Of a DNA stretch of 64,000 bases, positions 8,864 to 18,120 are shown piece by piece. The notes under the pieces were generated by a model that ran no database searches, was not told the origin of the DNA, and was given only the letters and a program-made list of their open reading frames with translations. Origin of the DNA: Clostridiaceae bacterium (lineage in GTDB: Bacteria > Bacillota > Clostridia > Oscillospirales > Acutalibacteraceae); contig JAEERC010000053.1 of the NCBI GenBank assembly GCA_016285645.1, forward strand, positions 1 to 64,000. Reading direction: 5' to 3'. Position 1 is the stretch's first letter. Each line of letters begins with the position of its first letter. Both the position numbers and the translations under genes were made by a program.

Positions 8864-10238
8864 TGTGGATTTTCTCCTGAGCGATAAACAGCGTGTGCTC
8901 TGCGTCCCAGTTAAAGTTGACCGTTCCCGTTTCACCGTGACGGTTCTTGGCGACTATTACCTCAACAGTTTTCGGCCCGGTTGCCTCCTCCTCGGGAACC
9001 TGCTCTTTATCGTCTTTTTCGTTTGCGAAATACTCTTCACGGTAAAGCAAAAGAACAATGTCGGCATCCTGTTCTATTGAACCCGAGTCACGAAGTTCGG
9101 AGAGCAGAGGACGGTGGCTTTTTCCGCGCCCCGCAGAATCACGGTTAAGCTGTGCGCAGCAGATAACGGGAATTTTAAGATCCTTCGCCATCATTTTGAG
9201 ACTTCTGGTAATTTCACTTATCTCGTTTGCCTTGTTTTCGGCTCTCCTTGAGGGATTTATAAGCCCGAGATAGTCAACAATCACAACTTCAACGCCGCCG
9301 AGTTTTCTTGTTCTCGCTTTCATTTCATTTACGGTGATGTTTGAAGTGTCGTCAAAATAGAGTTCGCAATCATTCAGAACAATGGCAGCCTGTTTTAATC
9401 TTTCCCATTCATCAAGCTCAATATTACCGTTTCTCATTTTCTGGCTGGAGACTCTCGCTTCCGTTGAAAGCACCCTCTGAGCGAGCTGTTCCTTACTCAT
9501 TTCGAGTGAGAAAAACAGTACTTTTCTTTTACCGAGAGCGGAAACATTCCTTGCGATATTCAAAGCAAAACTTGTTTTACCCATGGCAGGTCTCGCGCCT
9601 ATGAGAATAAGGTCGGATTTATTGAGACCGGTCAGTATGCGGTCAAGATCCGAATAACCTGTTGTATATCCTTTATATTTGTCTTTATCCTCGCTGGTAA
9701 GTTTTGTTAAAGTATCAAAAACCTCGTGGGTAATGATTTTGATGAGTTTTGTCGGCTCGTTGATGCTGACGCCCTGACGGATGTTATATATCTTCTGCTC
9801 CGCGTCATCCATTAATTCGCCCGCCGATTTCTTTTGTGAATCGGCATCTTCGATTATCTGGCGCGCAACATTGATGAGCGAACGGATATATGATTTTTCT
9901 TTTACGATTTTGATATAGACATCGACATTTGCAGTCGACGGAACCATCTGCGAAATCTGGAAAAGATAATCCCTGCCGGCAGTGTTGTCAAAATCGCCGT
10001 TTTTTACAAGCTCATCCAGTACAGCGAGAGGGTCAATCTGCCCCCTGCTGTCAACAGCAAGAATGGCTGAGAAAATTGCCTGATGCTGAGGCATATAAAA
10101 GTTCTCGCTTTTGAGGTGTGTGCTTACTACCGGAAGGCAGGAGGGATCAATAAGAATGCTGCCAAGAACTGCCTGTTCGGCTTCAAGGCTGAAAGGCAGT
10201 TCGCTGTTGTCGGCAGATTTTATAATGTTATCGGGCAT
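8853..10238 (-). CDS. dnaB: Replicative DNA helicase DnaB (DnaC in Bacillus naming)
   Basis: Hexameric 5'-3' helicase that unwinds DNA at the replication fork and recruits primase. The 461-aa product has the N-terminal DnaB domain (EQAVLGSILID), a linker, and the RecA-like motor with Walker A GARPAMGKT near residue 220, FSLEMSKEQL, VIVDYLGLI, LNRDSAGRGKSHRP, LSELRDSGSIEQDAD, and the C-terminal KNRHGETG with the arginine finger. No intein interrupts the motor. GGAGG precedes the start. It sits between rplI and tilS as in many Bacillota. Confidence 0.97.
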   Translation of the reverse strand: MPDNIIKSADNSELPFSLEAEQAVLGSILIDPSCLPVVSTHLKSENFYMPQHQAIFSAILAVDSRGQIDPLAVLDELVKNGDFDNTAGRDYLFQISQMVPSTANVDVYIKIVKEKSYIRSLINVARQIIEDADSQKKSAGELMDDAEQKIYNIRQGVSINEPTKLIKIITHEVFDTLTKLTSEDKDKYKGYTTGYSDLDRILTGLNKSDLILIGARPAMGKTSFALNIARNVSALGKRKVLFFSLEMSKEQLAQRVLSTEARVSSQKMRNGNIELDEWERLKQAAIVLNDCELYFDDTSNITVNEMKARTRKLGGVEVVIVDYLGLINPSRRAENKANEISEITRSLKMMAKDLKIPVICCAQLNRDSAGRGKSHRPLLSELRDSGSIEQDADIVLLLYREEYFANEKDDKEQVPEEEATGPKTVEVIVAKNRHGETGTVNFNWDAEHTLFIAQEKIHNDM

Positions 10239-10250
10239 AATTATCCTCCG

Positions 10251-10691
10251 TCAGTCGGTAACAAGAACAAATATTTTGGCTGAAACTCCCTGAGGGAATT
10301 TGATTTCGGCTTCATAAGTGCCGCAGTTTTTGATATCTTCCGTAATTATCTTATGGCGGTCAATGTCAACCGAATACTCTTTTTTCAGCGCTTCGGCAAT
10401 ATCCTTGTTTGTTACGGAGCCGAAGAGTTTGCCGTTCGCTCCCGCTTTCGCGGTGACCTTAACGGTTTTACCCTCAAGTATCTTCGCGCTTTCCTTCGCG
10501 TTTTCAAGTTCGACTGCAAGGCGGTGTTTTTCAGCGTTCTCTCTGTTTTTAAGTTCGCTGAGCGCCTGCGAATCCGCCTGGCTCGCTATTTTACGCGGAA
10601 AAAGGAAATTGCGCGCGTATCCGTCGGAAACATTTACAAGTTCGCCCTTTTTACCGAGTGATTTTACATCCTGAAGAAGTACTACTTTCAT
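10251..10691 (-). CDS. rplI: 50S ribosomal protein bL9
   Basis: Large-subunit protein that binds 23S rRNA near the L1 stalk and helps maintain the reading frame. At 146 aa it shows the N-terminal signature MKVVLLQDVKSLGKKGE and KNFLFP-like YARNFLFPRKIA, a long connecting helix rich in Lys and Glu (about 45-75), and the C-terminal domain with GKLFGSVTNKDI. It is the middle gene of gdpP-rplI-dnaB, the usual order in Firmicutes. Confidence 0.97.
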   Translation of the reverse strand: MKVVLLQDVKSLGKKGELVNVSDGYARNFLFPRKIASQADSQALSELKNRENAEKHRLAVELENAKESAKILEGKTVKVTAKAGANGKLFGSVTNKDIAEALKKEYSVDIDRHKIITEDIKNCGTYEAEIKFPQGVSAKIFVLVTD

Positions 10692-10708
10692 GATCTCTCT
10701 CCTTTATA

Positions 10709-12688
10709 TCAGTTGTTGGTGTTATCGTCAATTATTCCGCAAATCTTCTCAATCACGGAATCGATTGTTTCGTTTTCCATCTGAGCCGCCGCCATTGTCT
10801 GGTGACCGCCGCCTCCGAGCGCTTCCATTATAATCTGAACATTTACCTCACCGTAGGATCTTGCGGAAACGCATACCTTTGAGCCCGATTCAAACAGAAC
10901 GAATGAAGCTTTTACGCCCTCGATATTGAGCATTTCGTCCGCCGCCTGCGAGCAAATAACCCTGAGTTCATCGCTCCGGAAATCCGCAACGGAAAAGGCA
11001 CAGTTCTTATATTTTTTTGAAAGGGAAATAATCTTGTTTTTAAGTTTGTAGTTTTCAAAAGTATTTGCGAACATTTTATGAACCCTTACGGTGTCCGCCC
11101 CGTTTTTGCGAAGGAAGGCAGCCGCCGAAAAAGTCCTGACTCCGGTGTTGAGAACAAAATTCTTGGTGTCGAGCATTATTCCCGAAAGCAGCGCCTCGGA
11201 TGTAAGACTGTCCATTGCAACATCCGTGCCCATGTATTCAAGCAGTTCCGTTACCATTTCACAGGCGGAGGAAGCGCCGGGATCGTGATAAAATACTGTT
11301 GCGTTGTCAATGAAATTGACCGATTTTCTGTGATGGTCTATTACTACAACCGTAGAAGCGGAATTATATAATTCGGGGAATTCCACATAATTCTTTATAT
11401 GTGTATCAACCACAACAAGCAGAGTTTTTCTGCTCATAAGATTAATCGCTGTCTGCTCGTCGATGATTGAAACATTCTGGTTTTCATCATCAAGTATTCT
11501 GTCAATCAGCGCGGGGCAGATGGTTTTATTTTTATCGGTAACAATAAACGCGGGCACATCGGACGCCTCACAGGCGCAGCATACACCGAGAGCGGCGCCG
11601 ATTGCGTCGAGGTCCGGCGATCTGTGACCAATAACAAGAACGTTGTCGCTGCCCTCAATAAGTTCCCTGAAGGCTGAAGCGATAATTCTTGTTTTGACTT
11701 TGCCCTGTGATTCAAAACTCTTTGAAACGCCGCCGAAGAACTGAAATGAATCGTTGCTGGAAACCGCCGCCTGGTCGCCGCCTCGCCCGAGAGCCATTTC
11801 AAGGGCGTTTCTCGCTCCTTTTTCGCACTGGATAAGAGTATCGCCGTCGGACACGCCTATTGAAAGCGAAGCGCAGGAATTATAGTTTTTATACTTGATA
11901 TCCCTGACCGAGTCGAGAATTGTGAATTTTTCCTCAATCATTTTATCGACATCGGATTTTTCGGCAATAATAAAATACCTGTTTTCGCTGGTCTTTTTCA
12001 TTATGCAGGTGAAATTGCCGACCCATTTTTCGATTTCGTTTTCAATCATACTGCGAATTTCCGCGCGTTCGCTGTCTCTGAAATCGTAACGGGTGTCAAG
12101 TATATTATCCGATTCAATCATTATAACCCAGGGCTTTGAATCATAATATTTTTTTTCAATCTGTCGAAGGTCGGAGTTATCGATAAAGAAAAGTATATAA
12201 CTCTGATTTCCCTCAAACTCATAGGAATTGGAATAAACCGTATATGTTCTGTCGTTTACGAAAACCGCTGACTGATCCGAGTTGATTATCTCATATAAAT
12301 CCTTTCCGTTGAAATAAGAATAAACATTCTCCTCAACCGTCGGAAGGTTGCCTATAACTCTGTTTAAGAACTTTTCGCTGCACCACTGAATTGCGCCGTC
12401 CTCGGAGCAGACAACAACGGGGAACGGAAAATCGTTTAAAACATTGCTGTCTGTGCAATCGAGCTTACCCATAAGACGGAGCATATACTTTCTGCTGTTT
12501 TTGAGGTAGTGTCGCTCGCTCGCTATAAGATAAACAATAACCGCGATAAGCAGCAGCGCCTCTCCGGCGGCTATGAACAGCGGAATATTGGAATCAGATT
12601 TAATGAACGCGGTAAAGGCAACAAAAACCGCAGCCGCGACTACAGCCGCAACCGTAACAGCATTATTACGCCTTACCCGGTTATTCAT
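10709..12688 (-). CDS. gdpP: Cyclic-di-AMP phosphodiesterase, GdpP type
   Basis: Membrane DHH-DHHA1 phosphodiesterase that hydrolyses c-di-AMP to pApA, controlling osmolyte and cell-wall homeostasis in Firmicutes. The 659-aa architecture matches GdpP/YybT: two TM helices (about 10-28 and 35-56), a PAS-like domain (about 85-175), a degenerate GGDEF domain (about 185-305), then the catalytic DHH domain with GHRSPDLDAIG (354-364), VVDTH and VIDHH, and a C-terminal DHHA1 GGGGHQTMAAAQ motif. All metal-binding Asp and His residues are intact. It is located directly upstream of rplI, which supports orthology. The substrate is inferred from the family. Confidence 0.93.
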   Translation of the reverse strand: MNNRVRRNNAVTVAAVVAAAVFVAFTAFIKSDSNIPLFIAAGEALLLIAVIVYLIASERHYLKNSRKYMLRLMGKLDCTDSNVLNDFPFPVVVCSEDGAIQWCSEKFLNRVIGNLPTVEENVYSYFNGKDLYEIINSDQSAVFVNDRTYTVYSNSYEFEGNQSYILFFIDNSDLRQIEKKYYDSKPWVIMIESDNILDTRYDFRDSERAEIRSMIENEIEKWVGNFTCIMKKTSENRYFIIAEKSDVDKMIEEKFTILDSVRDIKYKNYNSCASLSIGVSDGDTLIQCEKGARNALEMALGRGGDQAAVSSNDSFQFFGGVSKSFESQGKVKTRIIASAFRELIEGSDNVLVIGHRSPDLDAIGAALGVCCACEASDVPAFIVTDKNKTICPALIDRILDDENQNVSIIDEQTAINLMSRKTLLVVVDTHIKNYVEFPELYNSASTVVVIDHHRKSVNFIDNATVFYHDPGASSACEMVTELLEYMGTDVAMDSLTSEALLSGIMLDTKNFVLNTGVRTFSAAAFLRKNGADTVRVHKMFANTFENYKLKNKIISLSKKYKNCAFSVADFRSDELRVICSQAADEMLNIEGVKASFVLFESGSKVCVSARSYGEVNVQIIMEALGGGGHQTMAAAQMENETIDSVIEKICGIIDDNTNN

Positions 12689-12692
12689 TGAA

Positions 12693-14579
12693 TCACACCT
12701 CCAGAATCAAAGGTAACACCATCGGATTCCTTTTTGTTTTCTCGTTAACATAGCGGAAGACCGTATCTCTTACACGCGATTTTATTGCGTTTATGTCTGA
12801 AATATCGTTGTCACAGCAATAGTAAATCGCTTCCTCGGCTTTGTGTTTGGCCCCGTCTATAATCTCTTCTGAGCCCTTCACATATACAAAGCCCTTTGTT
12901 ACAACCTCGGGTCCGTTAATAAGCTCACCGGATTGATAATCTATCGCGGCGCTTATAACGATTATGCCGTCTTCGGCAAGACGCTTTCTGTCCTTGAGAA
13001 CAACGTTGCCTATGTCCCCTACACCGTTGCCGTCAACAAGAATTCTGTCGGCGGGAACGGAAGCGCCCTGTTTTATTGAATTCTGCGTAAGTTCAACAAC
13101 CACGCCGTTGTCGGCGATAAATATATTGCTTCTGTCGAGCCCGACGCTCTCCGCGAGCAGCGCGTGCTTGAACATATGCTTCTGCTCGCCGTGAACGGGA
13201 ATGAAATATTTCGGCTTTACAATGCCCATCATAAGTTTTAACTCTTCCTGACAGGCGTGACCGGAAACGTGAACATCATACATCTTTTCATATACAACTT
13301 CCGCGCCGAGTTTCATAAGCTCGTTTACAACATTGCCTACGGTTTTCTCGTTGCCGGGTATGGGAGTAGCCGAAATAATAACATAATCGTTGGGACAGAT
13401 TTCGACCTTTTTATGGTCTGAAAAAGCCATACGGGTAAGAGCGGACATCGGCTCGCCCTGGCTGCCCGTTGTTATAATGACAAGCTCCTCGGACGAGTAT
13501 TTATTGACAAGGTCGCTGCTTACAAGCACATTGTCGGGAATGTTGAGATATCCGAGTTCCGAACCTATGGCGACAACATTTTCAAGGCTGCGTCCGAAAA
13601 GAACAACCTTTCTTCTGAGCGATTTCGCAACATTGATTATCTGCTGAACGCGGTGAATGTTGGAAGCGAAGGTAGCGACTATGATTCTTCTGTTGCCGGC
13701 TTTTCGGAACAGAGTCTCAAAAGATTCGCCGACCTTGCTCTCGCTTTCGGTGTAACCGGGTCTTTCGGCGTTGGTTGAATCGGAGAGCATACAGAGCACG
13801 CCCTCCTTGCCTATCTGCGCGAAACGGGCAAGGTCAATCATTTCACCGTCTATCGGAGTTGTGTCAATTTTAAAGTCACCGGTCTGAATGATTGTACCCG
13901 CCTCGCATTTTATTGCGAGAGCGAGGGAATCGGGAATGGAATGATTGACATGTATGAGTTCAACGCTGAATTTGCCGAGCTTGATTACATCGCCGGGCGC
14001 GCAGACATTGAGTTTTGCCTTGCCGAGTATTCCGTGCTCCTTGAGTTTTCCCTCAATAAGCCCTATTGTGAGTTTTGTGCTGTAAACGGGAATGTTTACT
14101 GTTTTGAGAAGATAAGCGAGACCGCCGATATGATCCTCGTGCCCGTGGGTAATAACTATACCCTTGATTTTATCGGCGTTTTTCGCAACATAAGTGAAAT
14201 CGGGAATTACAAGGTCAACGCCGAACATATCCTGGTCGGGGAAGGAAAGACCGCAGTCAACTATGAACATATCGCCCTCATATTCATAGAGGGTCATATT
14301 CTTGCCTATTTCATTGAGACCGCCGAGAAAAGCGATTCTCACGGGCGAGGTCTGCTTCTGCTTTTTGCCCGGGGAGCTTTTTCTGCCTTTTGACTGCGCG
14401 GGCTTCTGCGCCTGACGGGCGGTCGCCTGATGTGCCTTCGTAAGGTTTTTTACTCTTCTTGTCTGATTGTTGTTCTGATTTTTGTTTTTGCTTTGTCTTG
14501 AATTTTTTACCTGCCGTTTATTCTGTAACGGCTCTTTTGATTTTTTATGTTCATTCTGAACATCGTTATTTTTTGCCAT
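12693..14579 (-). CDS. rnj: Ribonuclease J
   Basis: Metallo-beta-lactamase/beta-CASP ribonuclease with endo- and 5'-3' exonuclease activity, central to mRNA turnover and rRNA maturation. The HGHEDHIGG zinc motif is at 145-153, the beta-CASP region follows (SDSTNAERPG, TTGSQGEPMSAL), and the C-terminus carries HVSGHACQEELKLM and IPVHGEQKHM. The 628-aa protein is longer than the usual 555 or so because residues 1-79 form a Lys/Arg/Gln/Asn-rich, probably disordered extension before the catalytic core. The start ATG follows AGGAT. It is the first gene of the operon running down to ftsH, and a small leader hairpin lies just upstream. Confidence 0.95.
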   Translation of the reverse strand: MAKNNDVQNEHKKSKEPLQNKRQVKNSRQSKNKNQNNNQTRRVKNLTKAHQATARQAQKPAQSKGRKSSPGKKQKQTSPVRIAFLGGLNEIGKNMTLYEYEGDMFIVDCGLSFPDQDMFGVDLVIPDFTYVAKNADKIKGIVITHGHEDHIGGLAYLLKTVNIPVYSTKLTIGLIEGKLKEHGILGKAKLNVCAPGDVIKLGKFSVELIHVNHSIPDSLALAIKCEAGTIIQTGDFKIDTTPIDGEMIDLARFAQIGKEGVLCMLSDSTNAERPGYTESESKVGESFETLFRKAGNRRIIVATFASNIHRVQQIINVAKSLRRKVVLFGRSLENVVAIGSELGYLNIPDNVLVSSDLVNKYSSEELVIITTGSQGEPMSALTRMAFSDHKKVEICPNDYVIISATPIPGNEKTVGNVVNELMKLGAEVVYEKMYDVHVSGHACQEELKLMMGIVKPKYFIPVHGEQKHMFKHALLAESVGLDRSNIFIADNGVVVELTQNSIKQGASVPADRILVDGNGVGDIGNVVLKDRKRLAEDGIIVISAAIDYQSGELINGPEVVTKGFVYVKGSEEIIDGAKHKAEEAIYYCCDNDISDINAIKSRVRDTVFRYVNEKTKRNPMVLPLILEV

Positions 14580-14592
14580 TTAATTATCCTAT

Positions 14593-14607
14593 CGGCTTGA
14601 TAAGCCG
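14593..14607 (-). promoter_or_regulatory. Leader hairpin upstream of rnj
   Basis: CGGCTT (14593-14598) pairs perfectly with AAGCCG (14602-14607) around a 3-base loop. In the rnj transcript it ends about 5 bases before the AGGAT ribosome site. It could affect initiation or be a cleavage or pausing site for autoregulation. The structure is seen; the function is speculative. Confidence 0.4.
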
Positions 14608-14645
14608 CCTTTCATTTTTTAAAGACACAAATCCGTTGAATTATT

Positions 14646-14674
14646 ATTTTACTTTATTTTAATATAATAGTCAA
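14646..14674 (-). promoter_or_regulatory. Promoter for the rnj-ftsH operon
   Basis: Minus-strand TTGACT (14669-14674), 17-base spacer, TAAAAT (14646-14651). It is the only good promoter upstream of rnj and probably drives the whole seven-gene block down to the 4979-5001 terminator. Confidence 0.7.
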
Positions 14675-14687
14675 GTTAATATTAATA

Positions 14688-14715
14688 TTGATTTATTGAT
14701 GAAATATGATATAAT
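14688..14715 (+). promoter_or_regulatory. Promoter for rnhA
   Basis: TTGATT (14688-14693), 16-base spacer, perfect TATAAT (14710-14715), about 24 bases before the rnhA start. Divergent from the rnj promoter, with the two -35 boxes about 13 bases apart. Confidence 0.7.
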
Positions 14716-14739
14716 TGTAAAAAATCTTTTGGAGACATT

Positions 14740-15192
14740 ATGAAAGAACTCAAACATGTTGATATATTCACTGACGGCGCCTGTTCGGGCAATCCCGGTC
14801 CGGGCGGCTGGGGCGCTGTACTGCGATACGGAAAATATGAAATTGAAATATCCGGCGGAGAAAAGCTTACTACAAACAACCGTATGGAACTCACCGCCCT
14901 TATTTCCGCTTTGAAAAAACTCAAGGAAAAATGCGAAATCACGATTTACACTGACTCAAAATATATAGCGGACGCTTTTAATGAGGGCTGGGTTTCCAAA
15001 TGGATTCTCTCCGGATGGAGAAAAGCGGACAAATCCCCTGTTCTGAATGTTGAATTGTGGCAGGAACTTGTTGAGCTTATCAATGTTCACGAATTTGAAT
15101 TAATATGGGTCAAGGGTCACGCGGGTCACCCGGAAAACGAACGCTGCGACAAACTTGCGACAACTCAGGCGGATTACTATTCAAAGGAATAA
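14740..15192 (+). CDS. rnhA: Ribonuclease HI
   Basis: Cleaves the RNA strand of RNA-DNA hybrids, removing R-loops and primers. The 150-aa type 1 enzyme has the full DEDD set: Asp12 in [16 protein letters not shown], Glu50 in NRMELTA, Asp72 in YTDSKY, and the last Asp in NERCDKLA. The handle region [10 protein letters not shown] and the [10 protein letters not shown] motif are present. GGAG lies before the ATG. It is a single-gene unit with its own promoter and a hairpin after the stop. Confidence 0.96.
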   Translation: MKELKHVDIFTDGACSGNPGPGGWGAVLRYGKYEIEISGGEKLTTNNRMELTALISALKKLKEKCEITIYTDSKYIADAFNEGWVSKWILSGWRKADKSPVLNVELWQELVELINVHEFELIWVKGHAGHPENERCDKLATTQADYYSKE

Positions 15193-15199
15193 ATAATTA

Positions 15200-15225
15200 A
15201 CAGCGCTGTCAAAAGGCAGCGCTGT
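15200..15225. terminator. Shared terminator between rnhA and pyk
   Basis: ACAGCGCTG (15200-15208) pairs with CAGCGCTGT (15217-15225), a 9-bp perfect stem between the convergent rnhA and pyk stops. T-rich sequence follows on the plus strand; the minus-strand side is weaker. Confidence 0.75.
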
Positions 15226-15231
15226 AATTGT

Positions 15232-16653
15232 TTATTTGACAACATCAACTTTGATAATGTTTGTTGTTCCCGAGATTTTAAGCGGAACACCCGCGGTTAT
15301 AACAACCGTATCGCCGGGACTTACTATATCTATCTGTTTAGCGCAGTCAATGGCGTGAATAAACAGTTTGTTCTCGTCATCCTGATTGATTGACAGAACC
15401 GGGAAAACGCCCCAGGAAAGCGACAGCTGATGGAATGTTTTAATCTCCGGAGTGGAAGCGACAATCGGCTCGTTCGGGCGGAATTTCGATACTCTTCTCG
15501 CCGTTGTTCCCGATGTGGTAACCGCAATAATCGCCTTGCATTTAAGGTCGCGCGCGGTCGTGCAGGCGGCGTCGCAGATGGCGTTTGTAACATCGTTTTT
15601 GTCAACGTCATATCTTATTCCGCTGTACGCTTTCATCGCGAGAGCGTCGTGCTCCGCCTGCTCAACGATTTTAGCCATCACCTCAACAACTCTAGCGGGA
15701 TGTTCGCCCATTGCCGTTTCGCCCGAGAGCATAACAGCGCTGGTTCCGTCAAACACGGCGTTGGCAACATCCGATATCTCAGCCCTTGTGGGAGTATAAC
15801 TTGTAATCATAGATTCGAGCATCTGCGTGGCTGTTATGACCATTTTGCCCGATTGATAGCATTTTTTTATAAACAGTTTCTGTATTCCGGGAAGGTGCTC
15901 AAACTCGATTTCAACGCCCATATCGCCCCTTGCGACCATTATGCCGTCGGAGTTCTGCAGTATTTCATCAAAATTTCTGACGCCTTCAATATTCTCAATT
16001 TTTGAAATAATTCTGATTGAGTGCCCGCCGTGATAATCAAGGAGTTTTCTTATAGCTATAACATCCTCCTTGCATCTGACAAATGACGCGGCGACAAAAT
16101 CAACATCCTGCTCTATACCGAACAGTAAATCCTGCTCGTCTTTTTTGCTGATATAGGGCATTTCAACATGGAAATTCGGTATGTTTATGCTCTTGTTGCT
16201 TTTGAGCACGCCGCCTTCAATAATATCGCAGACTATTTCCGTGTCGCTGTTTTCGGCAACCTTAAGAATGATTTTGCCGTCGTCCAGAAGAATGGTTGTT
16301 CCCTCTTTTACCTGTCTGCAGATACCGGGATATGTGAGCGCCACTCTATCGGAATTGCCCACGCAGTCATCGCCCGTAAGAACAATTTTATTCCCTTTTA
16401 CAATTTCAACAGCGCCGTTTTCAACTGTTTTGATTCTTATTTCGGGACCCTTTGTGTCCAGCATAACCGCGGCGGGTATTTTCATTTCGTCGCGCACTTT
16501 TCTGAATGTGGCAATGGTTTTTGCGTGTTCTTCATAAGTGCCGTGCGAAAAATTGAGTCTCGCTACATTGAGACCGTTTCTGAGCATCTGCGAAATAACC
16601 TCTTCGCTGTTGCTCGCGGGTCCGAGTGTACATACTATTTTTGTTCTTCTCAT
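15232..16653 (-). CDS. pyk: Pyruvate kinase
   Basis: Last step of glycolysis: phosphoenolpyruvate plus ADP gives pyruvate plus ATP. The 473-aa product starts RRTKIVCTLGPAS and has the family blocks RLNFSHG, LDTKGPEIR, the catalytic KIENIEGVRNFDEIL region, VARGDMGVE and the TQMLESM signature. It has the short form without the extra C-terminal PEP-utiliser domain found in Bacillus. The open frame reaches 16713, but the ATG at 16653 has GAGG upstream and matches the family N-terminus. It is monocistronic, with its own promoter and terminator. Confidence 0.96.
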   Translation of the reverse strand: MRRTKIVCTLGPASNSEEVISQMLRNGLNVARLNFSHGTYEEHAKTIATFRKVRDEMKIPAAVMLDTKGPEIRIKTVENGAVEIVKGNKIVLTGDDCVGNSDRVALTYPGICRQVKEGTTILLDDGKIILKVAENSDTEIVCDIIEGGVLKSNKSINIPNFHVEMPYISKKDEQDLLFGIEQDVDFVAASFVRCKEDVIAIRKLLDYHGGHSIRIISKIENIEGVRNFDEILQNSDGIMVARGDMGVEIEFEHLPGIQKLFIKKCYQSGKMVITATQMLESMITSYTPTRAEISDVANAVFDGTSAVMLSGETAMGEHPARVVEVMAKIVEQAEHDALAMKAYSGIRYDVDKNDVTNAICDAACTTARDLKCKAIIAVTTSGTTARRVSKFRPNEPIVASTPEIKTFHQLSLSWGVFPVLSINQDDENKLFIHAIDCAKQIDIVSPGDTVVITAGVPLKISGTTNIIKVDVVK

Positions 16654-16684
16654 AGTTTTTCCTCTTAAAAAATGATTTCGAATA

Positions 16685-16713
16685 ATAATATAACAAAAAA
16701 ATTTATTAGTCAA
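16685..16713 (-). promoter_or_regulatory. Promoter for pyk
   Basis: Minus-strand TTGACT (16708-16713), 17-base spacer, TATTAT (16685-16690), about 31 bases upstream of the pyk ATG. Confidence 0.7.
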
Positions 16714-16727
16714 TATTACATATTATA

Positions 16728-16756
16728 TTGAATCGGTTTTTCAAGTGTGATAAAAT
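16728..16756 (+). promoter_or_regulatory. Promoter for the flavoprotein-GH125 pair
   Basis: TTGAAT (16728-16733), 17-base spacer, TAAAAT (16751-16756), 28 bases before the ATG at 16785. It is divergent from the pyk promoter. Confidence 0.65.
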
Positions 16757-16784
16757 GTAAAAAAACATCAAAAGGGGTAATAAT

Positions 16785-18116
16785 ATGTCGGTTAAAATTA
16801 TTGTTGCGGGCGCGGGTCACGGCGGAATTGCAGCTGCCGCCATTCTTGCCCAGAACGGTTATGATGTAACCGTTTATGAAAGAGGCAAAGAAGGGACTCT
16901 CGGTTATGACTGGACCGATATTTTCGCGCCCGGCGCTCTCAAAATCGCGGGTATAGGTATGCCTCCTGAGGATAAATATGAATATAAGGAGAATATGACA
17001 TTTTACAGCCCTAATATGAAGAAAGGGCTTCGTCAGAATGTCGCTCCCGACCAGCTTGAAATCAAGATGGAAAGGAAGGATATTTATTCTCTTCTTATAA
17101 GCCACGCGGTTGACTGCGGCGCGAAATTTGTTTATGAATGCAACATTGAAGGCCCCATTCTTTTCGGCAACCGTGTAGTGGGTATCAAAACATCAAAAGG
17201 CGATTTTTACGGCGACCTTGTAATAGACGCCGCGGGCATTGAATCCCCCGTTAAAATCAATCTTCCCGCCGTGTGCGGTATAGAGAAGGTTCCCGGCGAA
17301 TTCAGCCAGTTCAACGTATTCCGCGCGTTTTACAACAGAGCAACCGACGAAGAAGTTGAGGACAAATATAAAGTCTGCCTTCTCCCCGGCGGCAATCTCG
17401 GTGTTGGCTGGATAGCGGCCGAAGAGGAATATTCCGATTTGCTTATCGGTCTTTTTGACAAGCTTACCGATGAAAAGGTAAACGAAATAGCAGAACTCTT
17501 CAGAAGCGAGAATCCCGTTCTCGGAACAGAGCTGAAGCGCGGCGGTCAGTATGTGAAAATCCCCGTTCGTCAGCCGCTCGCAATAATGGTGTGCGACGGT
17601 TACGCCGCAATAGGCGACAGCGCGTTTATGACAGTGCCTGTTATCGGCTCGGGTATTGCGAACTCACTCAAAGCGGCGAGAATCCTTGCCGATACGATTA
17701 TTGCCGACAAATACAACTGCTTCTGTGTTGACACTCTCTGGGATTATCAGGTCAAATATTACAAAGTCCTCGGTTCCGGTCTCGCTCAGCTCGCCTGCGT
17801 TAAACTGCTTCTCACTCAGCTGACTCCCGATGAACTTGACTATATGTTTGAGTGCGGCGTTCTTACCGCAAAGGACCTCACAATCGGCGCCGACTCCACA
17901 AGTCTTGTTTCAATGATTAAAGTAAATCCCGCGGAACTTATCGAAAAGGCGAAGGGCGTAATCAAGGATCCCGTTCTGCTCAAAAAGATTCTGCTTACCG
18001 GCAAACGCATCGCTTCCGTTGTTACCGCTACAACAACAATGCCGCGCCGCTGGAACAGACAGCAGGTTTTCAAATGGGCAAAGCAGTATAAAATGTGCTT
18101 TCAGATTGACGGGTGA
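16785..18116 (+). CDS. FAD-dependent oxidoreductase, geranylgeranyl-reductase-like
   Basis: A 443-aa flavoprotein of the FAD-dependent hydroxylase/reductase superfamily. The N-terminal dinucleotide fold reads VAGAGHGGIAAA (about 7-18) with the acidic VYER end, and the second FAD motif is DGYAAIGDSAF with GSGIANSLKAARILAD. No signal peptide or TM segment is seen. There are no CxxC or other iron-sulfur motifs. It is 4 bases upstream of the GH125 mannosidase and probably co-transcribed. Candidates include a prenyl or lipid double-bond reductase or a hydroxylase; the substrate cannot be told from sequence. Confidence 0.7.
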   Translation: MSVKIIVAGAGHGGIAAAAILAQNGYDVTVYERGKEGTLGYDWTDIFAPGALKIAGIGMPPEDKYEYKENMTFYSPNMKKGLRQNVAPDQLEIKMERKDIYSLLISHAVDCGAKFVYECNIEGPILFGNRVVGIKTSKGDFYGDLVIDAAGIESPVKINLPAVCGIEKVPGEFSQFNVFRAFYNRATDEEVEDKYKVCLLPGGNLGVGWIAAEEEYSDLLIGLFDKLTDEKVNEIAELFRSENPVLGTELKRGGQYVKIPVRQPLAIMVCDGYAAIGDSAFMTVPVIGSGIANSLKAARILADTIIADKYNCFCVDTLWDYQVKYYKVLGSGLAQLACVKLLLTQLTPDELDYMFECGVLTAKDLTIGADSTSLVSMIKVNPAELIEKAKGVIKDPVLLKKILLTGKRIASVVTATTTMPRRWNRQQVFKWAKQYKMCFQIDG

Positions 18117-18120
18117 TTAA

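Noticed and set aside
12693-14579. RNase J as a general metallo-beta-lactamase hydrolase
   Set aside because: The beta-CASP motifs and the full RNase J C-terminal region are present.
15430-16005. Open frame of 191 codons on the plus strand inside pyk
   Set aside because: Antisense shadow of pyk with no start signal and no motif.
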